34,674 bases of DNA, taken from NCBI GenBank assembly GCA_944376655.1, contig CALWDJ010000023.1, positions 1-34,674 of the forward strand. Reading direction: 5' to 3'. The notes beneath the pieces were generated by a model. The model was not told where the DNA came from and ran no database searches. It saw only the letters and a list, made by a program, of their open reading frames with translations. How positions within the stretch are numbered: the first letter of the stretch is position 1; each line of letters begins with the position of its first letter. Positions 7,714-15,246 of the stretch are shown piece after piece. Made by a program: the position numbers and the translations under genes. This DNA comes from an uncultured Clostridia bacterium (GTDB lineage Bacteria; Bacillota; Clostridia; Oscillospirales; Acutalibacteraceae).

Positions 7714-8988
7714 TTATTCCTCCCCGTCCTGCGGATTTATGACCGAAAGCACGGTTTTTTCACTCTCAAGCAGTGAAAGCCGCCTGTAAACATCATCGGG
7801 CGTTACGGTTTTAAGATATTTAAGCTCGTCGAAAAGTCCGCTGTCCGACATGGCGCAGCTTACAAGCTGCATGGCTATACTCTCGACATTGCCCATCGCC
7901 CTTACCGCGTCGCCGTACATTCCGCACCGCACCGCCGAAAAGAGCTTTTTATCTATTCCGTCGGCTTTAAGCCGCTCAACCTCCGCCTTTATCTCGTCGG
8001 CTACACGCTTGGGGTCAGAGGATTCGCCCTCGAATATTACCGCGGCATAGCCGTTGCCGGTGAAATACTCTGAGGAAAACTCGTCGTTTATAAGTCCCTC
8101 GTTAATGAGCTTTTTATAAAGCGGGGAAGCGTCTCCCGCGATTATCTCAAGCAGCAGCGAGGTGCATATCTTTTCCTTTACGGTGCGTTCGGCGTTTTCT
8201 ACCCTTTCCTTAAAGCCTAAGCAGAAAAGCGGCTGCGCCACCGCCAGCTTCTGCTCGCAGCAGCTGTTTACGACACTGTCCGGCTCTTTCTCAAAGTTGC
8301 GTGTTATCTCAAGCGGGGCGTTTGTTTTTACCGCTCCGTTAATCTGAGAGAGTACCTTTTCGGCGTTTACGTTTCCGGCTATGCAGACAAACATATTAGA
8401 CGGGTTATAAAATGTGTTGTAGCACTTATAAAGCAGGTCGGCGTTTATTTCCGCTATCGACTCTACCGTTCCGGCAATGTCGATTCTCACCGGGTGGCGG
8501 TGGTACATATTCATAAGCATATTGAACATAACCCGCCATTCGGGGCTGTCGTCATACATTCTTATTTCCTGACCTATAATGCCCTGCTCTTTTGCCACGG
8601 TCTGCTCGGTAAAATAGGGCGACTGCACAAAGTCGAGCAGTATGCCGAGATTGTCGTAAAATCTGTCCGAGCAGGAGAAAAGATAGCAGGTGCGGTCAAA
8701 TGAGGTGTAGGCGTTGGCGTAGGCGCCGGTGGCGGCGTACTTGGTAAAAGCGTCGCCGTCCTCGCTCTCAAACAGCTTGTGCTCAAGAAAATGCGCTATT
8801 CCCTCAGGCACCCTTGTTTCCTCGCCGTTTACGGTAAAGCAGGTGTCGATTGAGCCGTATTTTGTGCCGAACACGGCGTATGCCGAGTTGTACTGCGGCT
8901 TTTCGAGTATATATATTTTAAGTCCCGACGGGTGCACCGCCTTTATATAGCTTTCGCCTATTTCGCTTTCAAAAACCTGTCTTGTCAT
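7714..8988 (-). CDS. M16-family zinc peptidase, catalytic subunit (YmfH-like)
   Basis: 424 aa. The inverted zinc motif H-F-L-E-H is at residues 66-70, with the downstream zinc-ligand region E-Q-G-I-I-G-Q-E-I-R at 134-143, so this subunit should be catalytically competent. The second half lacks the motif, as expected for M16 proteins with an active and an inactive lobe. The start codon overlaps the stop of the upstream non-catalytic paralogue (TAATG), consistent with a 1:1 heterodimer as in Bacillus YmfF/YmfH. Cytoplasmic: no signal peptide. The substrate is not known. Confidence 0.92.
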   Translation of the reverse strand: MTRQVFESEIGESYIKAVHPSGLKIYILEKPQYNSAYAVFGTKYGSIDTCFTVNGEETRVPEGIAHFLEHKLFESEDGDAFTKYAATGAYANAYTSFDRTCYLFSCSDRFYDNLGILLDFVQSPYFTEQTVAKEQGIIGQEIRMYDDSPEWRVMFNMLMNMYHRHPVRIDIAGTVESIAEINADLLYKCYNTFYNPSNMFVCIAGNVNAEKVLSQINGAVKTNAPLEITRNFEKEPDSVVNSCCEQKLAVAQPLFCLGFKERVENAERTVKEKICTSLLLEIIAGDASPLYKKLINEGLINDEFSSEYFTGNGYAAVIFEGESSDPKRVADEIKAEVERLKADGIDKKLFSAVRCGMYGDAVRAMGNVESIAMQLVSCAMSDSGLFDELKYLKTVTPDDVYRRLSLLESEKTVLSVINPQDGEE

Positions 8989-10265
8989 TATCTGTCCTCC
9001 TCAGGCAGCAGTTTGTAGACCGTGTTGAGCTTTACGCCCGCCGCGGCTTTTACAACATCATCGCGTGTTATTCCGGACAGCTTTCCGGCTATCTCGTCGG
9101 GCGAGTACACGTTTTCGTTGCAGGCTTTAAGCGCGTACCACGTGTCAAGCGCTACCTGACTGTCGTTATAAGTGCCGAGCGAGTCGCGTATGCTCTTAAG
9201 CGACGCCTCAAACTCAAAATCGGTAAATTCACCGCTTTTGACCGCGTCAAGCTGGGCGAGTATCTCTTTTTCCGCCTTTTCGGCGTTCCCGGCTTCAACG
9301 CCCGATTCTACCGTGACAAGACCCTTCTGCCTTACCGACGACGCCGAGCAGTAATAGCACAGGCTCATTTTTTCTCTTACGTTCGCGAACAGGCGCGAAT
9401 ACGGGCCGCCGCCGAATATGTCGGTCATCACCATAAGCGGCAGGGAGCGGTCGTCGTCACCCTGCATTTCGCTTGAAAAGCCCATTACGAGCTTGCCCTG
9501 CTGCACCGCCATACGCTCCTCCACCGTCCGCGGAGTTTCCACGGCGGCGGTAGGCTCGTTTATTTTGCAGTCGGTAATATCCACACGCTCAATTTGCTCA
9601 AATTTCGCCGAAATATCCTCAAAAAGCCTCGCCGGCAGGGCGGCTCCTATCACCTGAACCCTGATATACGCCTTTTTAAGCATATCCTGCCACGCCCTGT
9701 AAAGGCTTTCGCCGGTTATCGCCTCAACGCTTTCAAGCGTTCCGCACTTCTGAACGCCGTAGGCGCTGCCTTTATACATCTCCTCGATAAGGCGGTTTTT
9801 GGCGTAAATTCGCTTTTCGCTCATCTCGCCCTTTATATGCTCCGCCGCCTTGCGCTTTTCACGGCGCAGATCGGTATCCCCGAAAGCGCCGCCCGATACA
9901 GCCGGCTCGAAAACAAGGCTTGTGAGCATATCGGTCGCCTCTTTCAAGAGCGATTCGCTCTCAAAGGTGTACTTGTCGTTTATCACAGAAATACGCATGC
10001 GCAGAAGCTGGTAGTCCCCCAGTTTTTCCGCCGACGCGTCAAGCTGTGCGCCGTAGAGCTTTGCCAGCTTGTAGTTGAGCACCGAAAAATCGGGATACTT
10101 CTCGCCGCAGGTAGTCAGTATAAAGGGAAGCAGCGCATAAGCCGCCGCCGTATCGGCGGCAAGGGGCAGGTAAAAGTTGAATGAGACCGAGGTGGTGTTG
10201 AACCGTTCGTTTTTGATGAACAGCCCCTCCGCACCGTCAGCCAGTCTGTAAATTTTAGCCGACAT
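8988..10265 (-). CDS. M16-family peptidase-like protein, non-catalytic partner (YmfF-like)
   Basis: The M16 fold is visible in both halves (for example V-M-T-D-I-F-G-G-G-P-Y-S-R-L-F, then V-R-E-K-M-S-L-C-Y-Y), but the HxxEH region is replaced by L-L-P-F-I-L-T-T-C-G-E, so zinc catalysis is unlikely. It probably shapes the cleft of the adjacent active subunit. The frame extends upstream to 10313, but the ATG at 10265 has GGAGG six bases away and is the better start (425 aa). First gene of the operon, with a promoter at 10302-10330. Confidence 0.9.
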   Translation of the reverse strand: MSAKIYRLADGAEGLFIKNERFNTTSVSFNFYLPLAADTAAAYALLPFILTTCGEKYPDFSVLNYKLAKLYGAQLDASAEKLGDYQLLRMRISVINDKYTFESESLLKEATDMLTSLVFEPAVSGGAFGDTDLRREKRKAAEHIKGEMSEKRIYAKNRLIEEMYKGSAYGVQKCGTLESVEAITGESLYRAWQDMLKKAYIRVQVIGAALPARLFEDISAKFEQIERVDITDCKINEPTAAVETPRTVEERMAVQQGKLVMGFSSEMQGDDDRSLPLMVMTDIFGGGPYSRLFANVREKMSLCYYCSASSVRQKGLVTVESGVEAGNAEKAEKEILAQLDAVKSGEFTDFEFEASLKSIRDSLGTYNDSQVALDTWYALKACNENVYSPDEIAGKLSGITRDDVVKAAAGVKLNTVYKLLPEEDR

Positions 10266-10301
10266 TATATTCCTCCGAGCAAATAAAATATACTTGACAT
10301 C

Positions 10302-10330
10302 AGTATAACACAAATATTCCCGTTTTTCAA
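10302..10330 (-). promoter_or_regulatory. Sigma-A promoter of the M16-M16-lgt-folD operon
   Basis: On the minus strand TTGAAA (10325-10330) and TATACT (10302-10307) are separated by 17 bases. Transcription would begin near 10295, about 30 bases before the start codon at 10265. Confidence 0.7.
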
Positions 10331-10409
10331 TTTTTTATTGATAAATATCCGAATAGTATACAAGCCGCCCCACATATTTTTTAGTAGAAAGCAAAAAGGG
10401 GATTTTAAA

Positions 10410-11174
10410 ATGAAAAAAATGAAATTTATTATAATAACAAAGAAGCAGATAATGCTGGCGATAGCCGGACTTTTAGCGCTTACCGGAGTGATAGCCGGCT
10501 CGGTTTCGGCGTTTGCCGGCACCGACCGCAAGCTGCCGATTTACTGCGTTGAGACCGACAAAAAGCAGATTGCGATTTCTTTTGACGCGGCGTGGGGCAA
10601 CGACGATACGCAGACCCTTATAGATATTCTCGCCGAATATGATGTTCCGGCGACCTTTTTCGTGGTCGGCTCCTGGGTGGATAAGTACCCCGAGTCTGTA
10701 AAGGCGCTTTCGGACGCCGGTCACCAGATACAGAACCACTCAAATACCCACCCGCATATGCCGCAGCTTTCAAAGGAGCAGATGATGAACGAGATAGAAA
10801 GCTGCAACAGTAAAATTGAGGCGATAACCGGCGTCTGCCCGACCCTCCACCGTCCGCCATACGGTGATTATGACAATATGCTTGTAAGCACGCTTGAGGA
10901 GATGGGTATGTATACGATACAGTGGTCGGTCGATTCTCTTGACTGGAAGGACAACGCCACCGCCGACAGCATATGCGACCGAGTGCTTAAAAAGGTTTGC
11001 CCCGGCAGTATAGTGCTTTTCCACAACGACGCCGACAACACTCCTGCCGCCCTGCCGGAAATACTTGAATGTCTTAAAAACGACGGCTACGAGTTCGTGT
11101 TTATAAGCGACCTTATTTTAAAGGAGAATTATACGATCGACCATACCGGCAAGCAGTGCAAAATCAATTCGTAA
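10410..11174 (+). CDS. Polysaccharide deacetylase, PdaB-like (CE4)
   Basis: 254 aa from the ATG at 10410, which has AAAGGGG eight bases upstream; an in-frame ATG at 10338 has none. N-terminal membrane segment at residues 13-36, then a NodB domain outside the cell. CE4 motifs: S-F-D-A-A-W-G (58-64), H-S-N-T-H-P (110-115), R-P-P-Y-G (148-152), S-V-D-S-L-D-W, and V-L-F-H-N-D. In motif 1 the usual second Asp (zinc ligand of TFDDG) is Ala, as in Bacillus PdaB (FDISWG), a sporulation protein needed for spore stability. So this is PdaB-type rather than an ordinary peptidoglycan deacetylase, and it hints at a spore former. Divergent from the M16 operon. Confidence 0.87.
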   Translation: MKKMKFIIITKKQIMLAIAGLLALTGVIAGSVSAFAGTDRKLPIYCVETDKKQIAISFDAAWGNDDTQTLIDILAEYDVPATFFVVGSWVDKYPESVKALSDAGHQIQNHSNTHPHMPQLSKEQMMNEIESCNSKIEAITGVCPTLHRPPYGDYDNMLVSTLEEMGMYTIQWSVDSLDWKDNATADSICDRVLKKVCPGSIVLFHNDADNTPAALPEILECLKNDGYEFVFISDLILKENYTIDHTGKQCKINS

Positions 11175-11200
11175 TGCGTAATTGTATTTTTCGGCTGCGC

Positions 11201-11240
11201 TCAGAATGACAATGTAATTTAAAGCAATATGTCATTCTGA
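11201..11240. repeat. Palindromic intergenic sequence
   Basis: Perfect 11-base arms TCAGAATGACA and TGTCATTCTGA around an 18-base loop, just after the pdaB-like gene. The wording TGTCATTCTGA-ACGAGTGAAG resembles dispersed palindromes common in many bacterial genomes. It is not followed by a T run, so it is not an obvious terminator. Confidence 0.6.
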
Positions 11241-11275
11241 ACGAGTGAAGCAAGTCAAAAATCCAAAACAGTAAA

Positions 11276-11328
11276 AGCGAGGGTTACCCCTCGCTTCAGA
11301 CTGTCGATAAACCTCAAATTTAATTTTT
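11276..11328 (+). terminator. Terminator hairpin plus CAGACTGTCGATAAACC tail (element E)
   Basis: Stem AGCGAGGG / CCCTCGCT at 11276-11295, then CAGACTGTCGATAAACCTC and an A/T stretch ending in TTTTT at 11328. A 28-base part of this tail is identical to 32716-32743. It lies between the convergent pdaB-like and LCP genes. Confidence 0.6.
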
Positions 11329-11347
11329 CAGCGGCGTTTTTTTCTGT

Positions 11348-12388
11348 TTAATCCTCCGTTTCGGCGGACTTTGCCTCGGTGTAAAAGTTTTCAATAAGCA
11401 GCTTGTGAAGAGCGGATTCATCGGCGGTAAAGGTTTCGTAGCTGCCGTCGTTTCCGCTTTCGCCCTCTATGCCGAGCATATTAAAATCCGCGCCTATCGC
11501 TTCGGAAGCAAGAAACGCCGCGCTCGAGGCGGAAATGTCGGTCACGGTATTTGAAGCCAGCTTGTCATACATCTTGACCGGCAGACTTAAATCCTTAAGA
11601 CACGCCTTTTTCGCCTGCGCTATAAAAGAGGAAATAAACGCCTTCTGCCGTTCAAGGCGCGGAGCGTTGCTGTCGTTTCTGTGCCTTAAATAAGCCAGCG
11701 CGTCATCTCCGGTAAGGGTCAGCGATGCGCCCTTTTTGAAACGCGGGTCAGCCGCCGTCATATCCTCGGTCACGGTGACCGGAACGCCGCCCACTGAATC
11801 CACTATTTCCTCAAGCGAGTTCATAAAAATCGTGTAATATCCGCTTACGGGGATACCGTACAGGAAATCCGAAACCGCTTTTACGGTGTTTTCGGAACGC
11901 TTTTTATCGTCGCTCCCGTAGGAGTAGGCGAGACATATCTGCTGCTTTGAGGTGGCGAAAAAGTCGCCGTTTATATCGTAGGAATCCACATCGGTTACCG
12001 TATTGCGGGAGATCGCGGTAATACTTACAGTGTTGTTATCGGTATCGAGCGACACAAGGTAGAGCGCGTCGGCCTGCTGCTTTTCGTTTGCGCCGGGCGA
12101 CACCCTGTCGACCCCTATCAGCAGTATGTTTATAAGCCGGTCATTATAGTTGTACGCCTTGCCGTTATAATATGCGTCGGCGTTTTCGGGAATTTCCCCG
12201 CCGTCGGCGGGAAGTCCGGCGCTGTTGTTTTCAGCAGACTCGCGCAGCTTTGACTCGCCGGTTTTTATTATAATGAGAAACGCCGCGGTTATAAGCAGCA
12301 CAGCCGCCGCAGCAGCCGACAGAACCGTTATTATCCTTTTTTTTGCGGAGTGTTTTTGAGCTTTGTTTTCTTCCGTCGGTACGGACAT
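11348..12388 (-). CDS. LCP (LytR-CpsA-Psr) family glycopolymer transferase
   Basis: 346 aa: a short cytoplasmic basic tail, one membrane helix (18-41), then an extracellular LCP domain (about 86-290). Typical landmarks are L-L-I-G-V-D-R-V, A-D-A-L-Y-L-V-S-L-D, I-S-R-N-T, and A-Y-L-R-H-R-N-D-S-N-A-P-R-L-E-R-Q-K, which carries the Arg residues that bind the polyprenyl pyrophosphate. LCP enzymes attach teichoic acid or capsule-type polymers from undecaprenyl carriers to peptidoglycan. ATG at 12388 has AAGGAG eight bases away, with its own promoter at 12454-12481. Monocistronic. Confidence 0.93.
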   Translation of the reverse strand: MSVPTEENKAQKHSAKKRIITVLSAAAAAVLLITAAFLIIIKTGESKLRESAENNSAGLPADGGEIPENADAYYNGKAYNYNDRLINILLIGVDRVSPGANEKQQADALYLVSLDTDNNTVSITAISRNTVTDVDSYDINGDFFATSKQQICLAYSYGSDDKKRSENTVKAVSDFLYGIPVSGYYTIFMNSLEEIVDSVGGVPVTVTEDMTAADPRFKKGASLTLTGDDALAYLRHRNDSNAPRLERQKAFISSFIAQAKKACLKDLSLPVKMYDKLASNTVTDISASSAAFLASEAIGADFNMLGIEGESGNDGSYETFTADESALHKLLIENFYTEAKSAETED

Positions 12389-12453
12389 AAAATATTCTCC
12401 TTGAAAAAACGTTTGAAAGCACGGCGCTTAAAACGCGCCGCGGCTCTTTATTA

Positions 12454-12481
12454 TTATTATGTGCTCCGTCGGCTTTGTCAA
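12454..12481 (-). promoter_or_regulatory. Promoter of the LCP gene
   Basis: Minus-strand TTGACA (12476-12481), 16-base spacer, TAATAA (12454-12459). The 5' leader then carries a small CGGCGC/GCGCCG hairpin (12422-12440). Divergent from the CNNM promoter 50 bases away. Confidence 0.6.
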
Positions 12482-12530
12482 TCCCTTAAATTTTACCTTT
12501 CGGTCCGTTTTTTCACAAAGCGTTTTATGC

Positions 12531-12559
12531 TTGACTGTACGGCGGATATATTATATAAT
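12531..12559 (+). promoter_or_regulatory. Strong sigma-A promoter of the CNNM leader transcript
   Basis: TTGACT at 12531-12536, exactly 17 bases, TATAAT at 12554-12559. Transcription should start near 12566, giving an untranslated leader of about 185 nt before the transporter gene. Confidence 0.85.
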
Positions 12560-12585
12560 ATTGATTTGAGAAAGGAGATGGTTTT

Positions 12586-12702
12586 GTGGACCCGCTTCCG
12601 CGAAGTAGAAGCCTTACGGCTCTTCGCAAACCTTCGGAAACAGGTATGATTCTTCGGCGCGTCAAGTGCCGCTACCGGGTTTTTTCGGTTAACCTTAATT
12701 AG
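12586..12702 (+). CDS. Candidate 38-codon leader peptide upstream of the CNNM gene
   Basis: GTG start at 12586 with AAAGGAG (12571-12577) exactly eight bases upstream, as good a ribosome site as any gene here. The peptide begins M-D-P-L-P-R-S-R-S-L, continues T-A-L-R-K-P-S-E-T-G-M-I-L, is Arg/Lys-rich, and ends V-F-S-V-N-L-N at TAG 12700-12702, 48 bases before the transporter ATG. The acidic/proline opening followed by arginines recalls enterobacterial MgtL, where such a start destabilises ribosomes when Mg2+ is low. The frame also overlaps RNA hairpins at 12600-12627 and 12643-12676. Whether the peptide itself or only the RNA matters cannot be told here. Confidence 0.5.
   Translation: MDPLPRSRSLTALRKPSETGMILRRVKCRYRVFSVNLN
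12600..12685 (+). promoter_or_regulatory. Structured leader with attenuator-like hairpin before the CNNM gene
   Basis: First hairpin: GCGAAG and AGCC pair with GGCT and CTTCGC (12600-12627) around a TTAC loop, with a TAGA bulge. Second: GGTA (12643-12646) and CGGCGC (12655-12660) pair with GTGCCG (12666-12671) and TACC (12673-12676), followed by GGG and six T (12680-12685), like a weak intrinsic terminator. AAACC (12628-12632) could add pairs with GGTTT (12678-12682). It does not match the M-box or yybP-ykoY patterns as I know them. Folding was judged by eye only. Confidence 0.45.
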
Positions 12703-12750
12703 GACACGTAAAATCAGACAGAAACATACTTAAAAACCGGAGGAAAATAA

Positions 12751-14079
12751 ATGTCACAAATAATACAGCAGTTAATACTTCAGTTAGCGCTCATTCTGTT
12801 GAACGCCTTTTTCGCGGCGACCGAGATAGCGGTAATTTCACTTAATGAGAAAAAGGTTAAGGCGAGAGCGGAGGACGGCGACAGAAAAGCCGTCAAAATG
12901 CTCAAAATGATAGAGGAGCCGACAAGGTTTCTCTCAACCATTCAGATAGGAATAACATTGGCGGGCTTTCTCGCCTCGGCTTTCGCGGCGGATAATTTCG
13001 CGGAAAAGCTGTCCGGCTTTTTTGTAAGCACCTTTGATATTCCGGCGGGATATTCGGGCGCGGTCAACACCGTCGCGGTTATAGTTATCACGCTGATACT
13101 TTCGTTTTTTACCCTGGTGCTCGGCGAGCTGGTGCCCAAAAGAATCGCCATGAAGCACAAGGAACAGCTTGCCGAGGCGGTATGCGGAATCATAACCTTT
13201 CTGGCGGCTGCGCTCAGGCCGATTATCTGGCTTCTTACCGTTTCGACAAACGGAGTGCTGCGGCTATTCGGCATAGACCCGAACGAAAAGGAAGAGCCGG
13301 TCTCGGAAGAGGATATTGTGCTTATGCTTGACGCCGGAGCCGATGAGGGCAGTCTCAATCAGAATGACATAGAATATATAAAAAACGTTTTCAAGCTCGA
13401 CGGTATGACCGCCGAGGACGTTATGACGCCCCGCAAGTCGGTGGTGATGATACCCGAAGGCGCCGGAACCGACGAGATACTCCGTATAATAGAGGAGGAG
13501 GGCTATTCAAGGATTCCGGTTTATTCGGAATCGGCGGATAAAATCGTGGGAATACTCTACACGCGTGATTTTCTGCTCAAGCACTCACGTCCGGACTTCA
13601 CTCCGAAAGACGCGATGTTTCAGCCGACCTTTGTGCCCGAAACGGTGCATCTTGACGTGCTTTTCAAGGAGATGCAGCAGGAGCACAACCATATAGTAGT
13701 CGTGGTGGACGAATACGGCGTGACCGCCGGAATAGTCACTATGGAGGATATACTCGAGGAAATAGTGGGCGAGATATGGGACGAGCAGGACGAGGCGATA
13801 GAGGATTTCGCCGCTTTGGGCAACAGTACCTACCGTGTGCTGTGTTCGGCTTATATCGAGGACTTTTTTGAGTTCTTCTCGCTTGAGCCGGACGAGGACA
13901 CCGAGGCGACCACCGTCAACGGCTGGATAATCGAGCTTATAGGAAGCATACCCGAAAAGGGCTTCACTTTTGACTATCAGAATCTTACCATTACCGTGAC
14001 CGACGCCGACGACCTTATGGCGCACGAAATTACTGTAAAGGTGAATGACGGCGGTGCAGAGAAGGACGCCGAAGAATGA
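12751..14079 (+). CDS. CNNM/CorC-family transporter (DUF21 + CBS pair + CorC_HlyC)
   Basis: 442 aa, normal length. Residues 1-180 form the DUF21/CNNM membrane domain with A-T-E-I-A-V-I-S-L-N near the start and L-G-E-L-V-P-K-R at about 124-131. Two CBS domains follow (about 218-345; P-R-K-S-V-V-M-I and Y-S-R-I-P-V-Y, then D-E-Y-G-V-T-A-G-I-V-T-M-E-D). The last 90 residues are the CorC_HlyC domain. Older annotation calls these 'hemolysin'; bacterial members (CorC, MpfA) are linked to Mg2+ export and Mg2+ tolerance. It is read from a strong promoter through a structured leader, so expression is probably controlled after initiation. Confidence 0.93.
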   Translation: MSQIIQQLILQLALILLNAFFAATEIAVISLNEKKVKARAEDGDRKAVKMLKMIEEPTRFLSTIQIGITLAGFLASAFAADNFAEKLSGFFVSTFDIPAGYSGAVNTVAVIVITLILSFFTLVLGELVPKRIAMKHKEQLAEAVCGIITFLAAALRPIIWLLTVSTNGVLRLFGIDPNEKEEPVSEEDIVLMLDAGADEGSLNQNDIEYIKNVFKLDGMTAEDVMTPRKSVVMIPEGAGTDEILRIIEEEGYSRIPVYSESADKIVGILYTRDFLLKHSRPDFTPKDAMFQPTFVPETVHLDVLFKEMQQEHNHIVVVVDEYGVTAGIVTMEDILEEIVGEIWDEQDEAIEDFAALGNSTYRVLCSAYIEDFFEFFSLEPDEDTEATTVNGWIIELIGSIPEKGFTFDYQNLTITVTDADDLMAHEITVKVNDGGAEKDAEE

Positions 14080-14184
14080 GACGGACACTTTTTCTGAAAA
14101 ATGTAAAAAATGAGAACACTCAGAATGTTTATTTTTTAACAGCTGACTGAGATTTTGTATATATACATATATATAGTATACCTT
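14080..14184. other. AT-rich intergenic stretch after the CNNM gene
   Basis: Between the CNNM stop and the terminator at 14185 there is no gene. It holds alternating TA runs (GTATATATAC type, 14157-14180) and short T runs. Confidence 0.5.
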
Positions 14185-14219
14185 AATCCGTTCATACATA
14201 TTGTATGAACGGATTTTTA
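14185..14219 (+). terminator. Intrinsic terminator after the CNNM gene
   Basis: Perfect 14-base stem AATCCGTTCATACA / TGTATGAACGGATT with a 3-base loop and a TTT run. Confidence 0.85.
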
Positions 14220-14230
14220 TGTTTTTGCAA

Positions 14231-14268
14231 TGCTTTTTTGTCTGTTTCTACAATTATCAAAAAAAGCA
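14231..14268. repeat. Inverted repeat upstream of the fibre operon
   Basis: TGCTTTTTTG (14231-14240) and CAAAAAAAGCA (14258-14268) form an A/T-rich stem around a 17-base loop. Its role is unknown. Confidence 0.5.
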
Positions 14269-14308
14269 AGGCAAATGTTGCCAAACAAAGAAATATAATA
14301 TACATACA

Positions 14309-14339
14309 TATAATGTTACCATAGCCTAACTATGGTAAC
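14309..14339 (+). promoter_or_regulatory. Candidate -10 box and operator before the fibre operon
   Basis: TATAAT at 14309-14314 abuts a perfect 10-base inverted repeat, GTTACCATAG - CCTAA - CTATGGTAAC (14315-14339). No good -35 lies 16-18 bases upstream, so the promoter is uncertain. The repeat covers the expected start of transcription and has no T run, which suits a repressor operator better than a terminator. Confidence 0.5.
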
Positions 14340-14382
14340 AATTCAAAAACACGGCGGTATTTTACGGAAGAGGAAGGTTCAG

Positions 14383-15246
14383 ATGGACACAAAAACTCCG
14401 GAAAACAAAAAGAATTCACCGCGGCTTAAGGTATTGATAATAATACTTTCGGTTCTGCTCGTTTTAAGCGCGGGAGGACTTGCGGCAAAATATGTTTACG
14501 ATAATTTTTTCGCCTCTGACCGGGCGAGCGTCACCGTGCCCGACAATGTGATAGGCGACGACGGGGATTCCGCGCAGAGCGGCGAAAGCTCCGGGACGGA
14601 CGGCACCCAGAGCGGCGGAACCGAAGGAGAGAGCGTTCCGGCGGGCAGCGGGGACGTTTCGGGCTCCGAAAGCACCGGAACCGGTGGTTCGGAAACTGAG
14701 GACAGGCCCGCGGCGGAGCTGCTTGAGCTTTACAAGACAAAGCCGGAGGACAATGAAAAATTTGAAGTCGAAAATATGCTTCCGGGTGACACGGTCACGC
14801 GGTATTTCTGCGTGCGCGTAAATCACGGCGAGGCGCTCGACCTGTATTTTTCCGCCGACGTGACCGGACAGACAAAGCAGCTCGGCGACGTGCTTGAGAT
14901 AAAGGTCACCCGTGTGGGAGAGGATAAGGCGCTGTGCGACCTGCCTTTTTCCGAAGCGGACGGGAAAGAGTATAAAACGCGGGTAGCGGAAAACGGCAGC
15001 GGCGTAACCGATGTTTACTACCGTATAGATGTTTCGCTTGACACCTCGGTCGGCAACGAATACCAGGCGGCGGAGCTTACGGCGGATTTCAAATGGTTTG
15101 TAAAGGACGAAAGCGGGCTTGTGTCTCCGGGAACGGGTGATACAAGCATTACGGTGCTGTGGGCTTTGCTTGCGGCTTCATCGGCGGCGCTTATAATTCT
15201 GCTGCCGGTTTACCGGAAGGGGGACAAAAAACGTGAAAAAGCGTAG
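14383..15246 (+). CDS. Camelysin/TasA-like surface protein with sortase-type anchor
   Basis: 287 aa from the ATG at 14383 (AGGAAGG five bases upstream; the frame opens earlier but without a better site). A basic start and membrane segment (17-37) are followed by a low-complexity Gly/Ser/Thr/Asp linker (55-108), then a camelysin-type beta domain (125-245) with L-Y-F-S-A-D-V-T-G and Y-R-I-D-V-S-L-D-T-S-V-G-N-E-Y-Q. The end is S-P-G-T-G-D (248-253), a hydrophobic segment and a basic tail, the layout of a wall-anchor signal; Clostridia sortases are known to accept (S/P)PxTG. First gene of the fibre operon, so it may be the anchor or base of the fibre. No sortase gene is in the window. Confidence 0.75.
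   Translation: MDTKTPENKKNSPRLKVLIIILSVLLVLSAGGLAAKYVYDNFFASDRASVTVPDNVIGDDGDSAQSGESSGTDGTQSGGTEGESVPAGSGDVSGSESTGTGGSETEDRPAAELLELYKTKPEDNEKFEVENMLPGDTVTRYFCVRVNHGEALDLYFSADVTGQTKQLGDVLEIKVTRVGEDKALCDLPFSEADGKEYKTRVAENGSGVTDVYYRIDVSLDTSVGNEYQAAELTADFKWFVKDESGLVSPGTGDTSITVLWALLAASSAALIILLPVYRKGDKKREKA

Noticed and set aside
12350-12649. 99-codon plus-strand frame covering the LCP start and CNNM leader
   Set aside because: It crosses the CNNM promoter, so it cannot be one transcript; only the GTG frame at 12586 has a properly placed ribosome site.
12566-12750. M-box, yybP-ykoY or other known metal riboswitch in the CNNM leader
   Set aside because: The conserved strings of those classes are not seen; a covariance scan would be decisive, but by eye the leader does not fit.
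13585-14199. 204-codon minus-strand frame opposite the CNNM gene
   Set aside because: Antisense to the CBS/CorC domains and running through the terminator; no domain pattern.
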